Made by a program: the position numbers and the translations under genes
In this document: piece after piece, positions 7,628 through 7,630 of the stretch
Layout: each line of letters opens with the position of its first letter
Position numbering within the stretch: the first letter of the stretch is position 1
Notes under the pieces: model-generated
The model's input: the letters and a program-made list of their open reading frames with translations, nothing else
Database searches by the model: none
Told to the model about the DNA's origin: nothing
Assembly (NCBI GenBank): GCA_009835515.1
Contig: VXXH01000016.1
Span: forward strand, 1 to 7,630
Source of the DNA: Candidatus Poribacteria bacterium
GTDB taxonomy: Bacteria > Poribacteria > WGA-4E > WGA-3G
Direction of reading: 5' to 3'
DNA length: 7,630 nt

Positions 7628-7630
7628 TCT

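Noticed and set aside
1..7630. Insertion sequence, transposon ends or attachment sites around the PrimPol-helicase gene
   Set aside because: I see no transposase or integrase, no matching terminal inverted repeats and no flanking direct repeats; the upstream flank is outside the window so one end cannot be examined.

Overview
The window holds three genes, all on the minus strand, in the order (by transcription) PrimPol-helicase -> sugar isomerase -> secreted peptidase. Base composition is close to balanced. The style of the proteins (a TIM-barrel sugar isomerase/epimerase, and a secreted M28 peptidase carrying a TolB-like propeller and a PDZ domain) recalls genomes of Candidatus Poribacteria or similar uncultured, polymer-degrading bacteria of the Planctomycetes/Poribacteria type. 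This placement is an impression from protein style only; there is no rRNA or other marker gene in the window.

Region 4129-7551 encodes a 1140-residue protein, the most unusual item here. It reads as an N-terminal primase-polymerase (AEP/PrimPol)-like domain, a short RPG-type module similar to ones that follow PrimPol domains in phage and mobile-element primases, an XPD/DinG-like superfamily 2 helicase with a cysteine cluster in the position of the XPD/DinG iron-sulphur domain, and a C-terminal winged helix. No gene of an obvious mobile element, CRISPR array or restriction system accompanies it, but its upstream side is cut by the window edge about 80 bases before the start codon.

Region 119-4036 looks like a separate two-gene transcription unit. 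A candidate sigma70 promoter (4007-4036) and a good ribosome binding site precede a D-tagatose/D-psicose 3-epimerase-like enzyme (3118-3969). About 30 bases later comes a secreted M28 metallopeptidase with an N-terminal six-repeat propeller, a PA-type insertion and a C-terminal PDZ domain (119-3085). A clear intrinsic terminator (34-67) ends the unit. The two genes probably serve nutrient scavenging, the peptidase outside the cytoplasm and the epimerase inside it, but the sequence does not show a direct biochemical link.

No tRNA, rRNA, insertion sequence, CRISPR array or long repeat is visible. The only non-coding stretches are 1-118 (terminator), 3970-4128 (promoter region) and 7552-7630 (AT-rich upstream region); none exceeds 300 bases.
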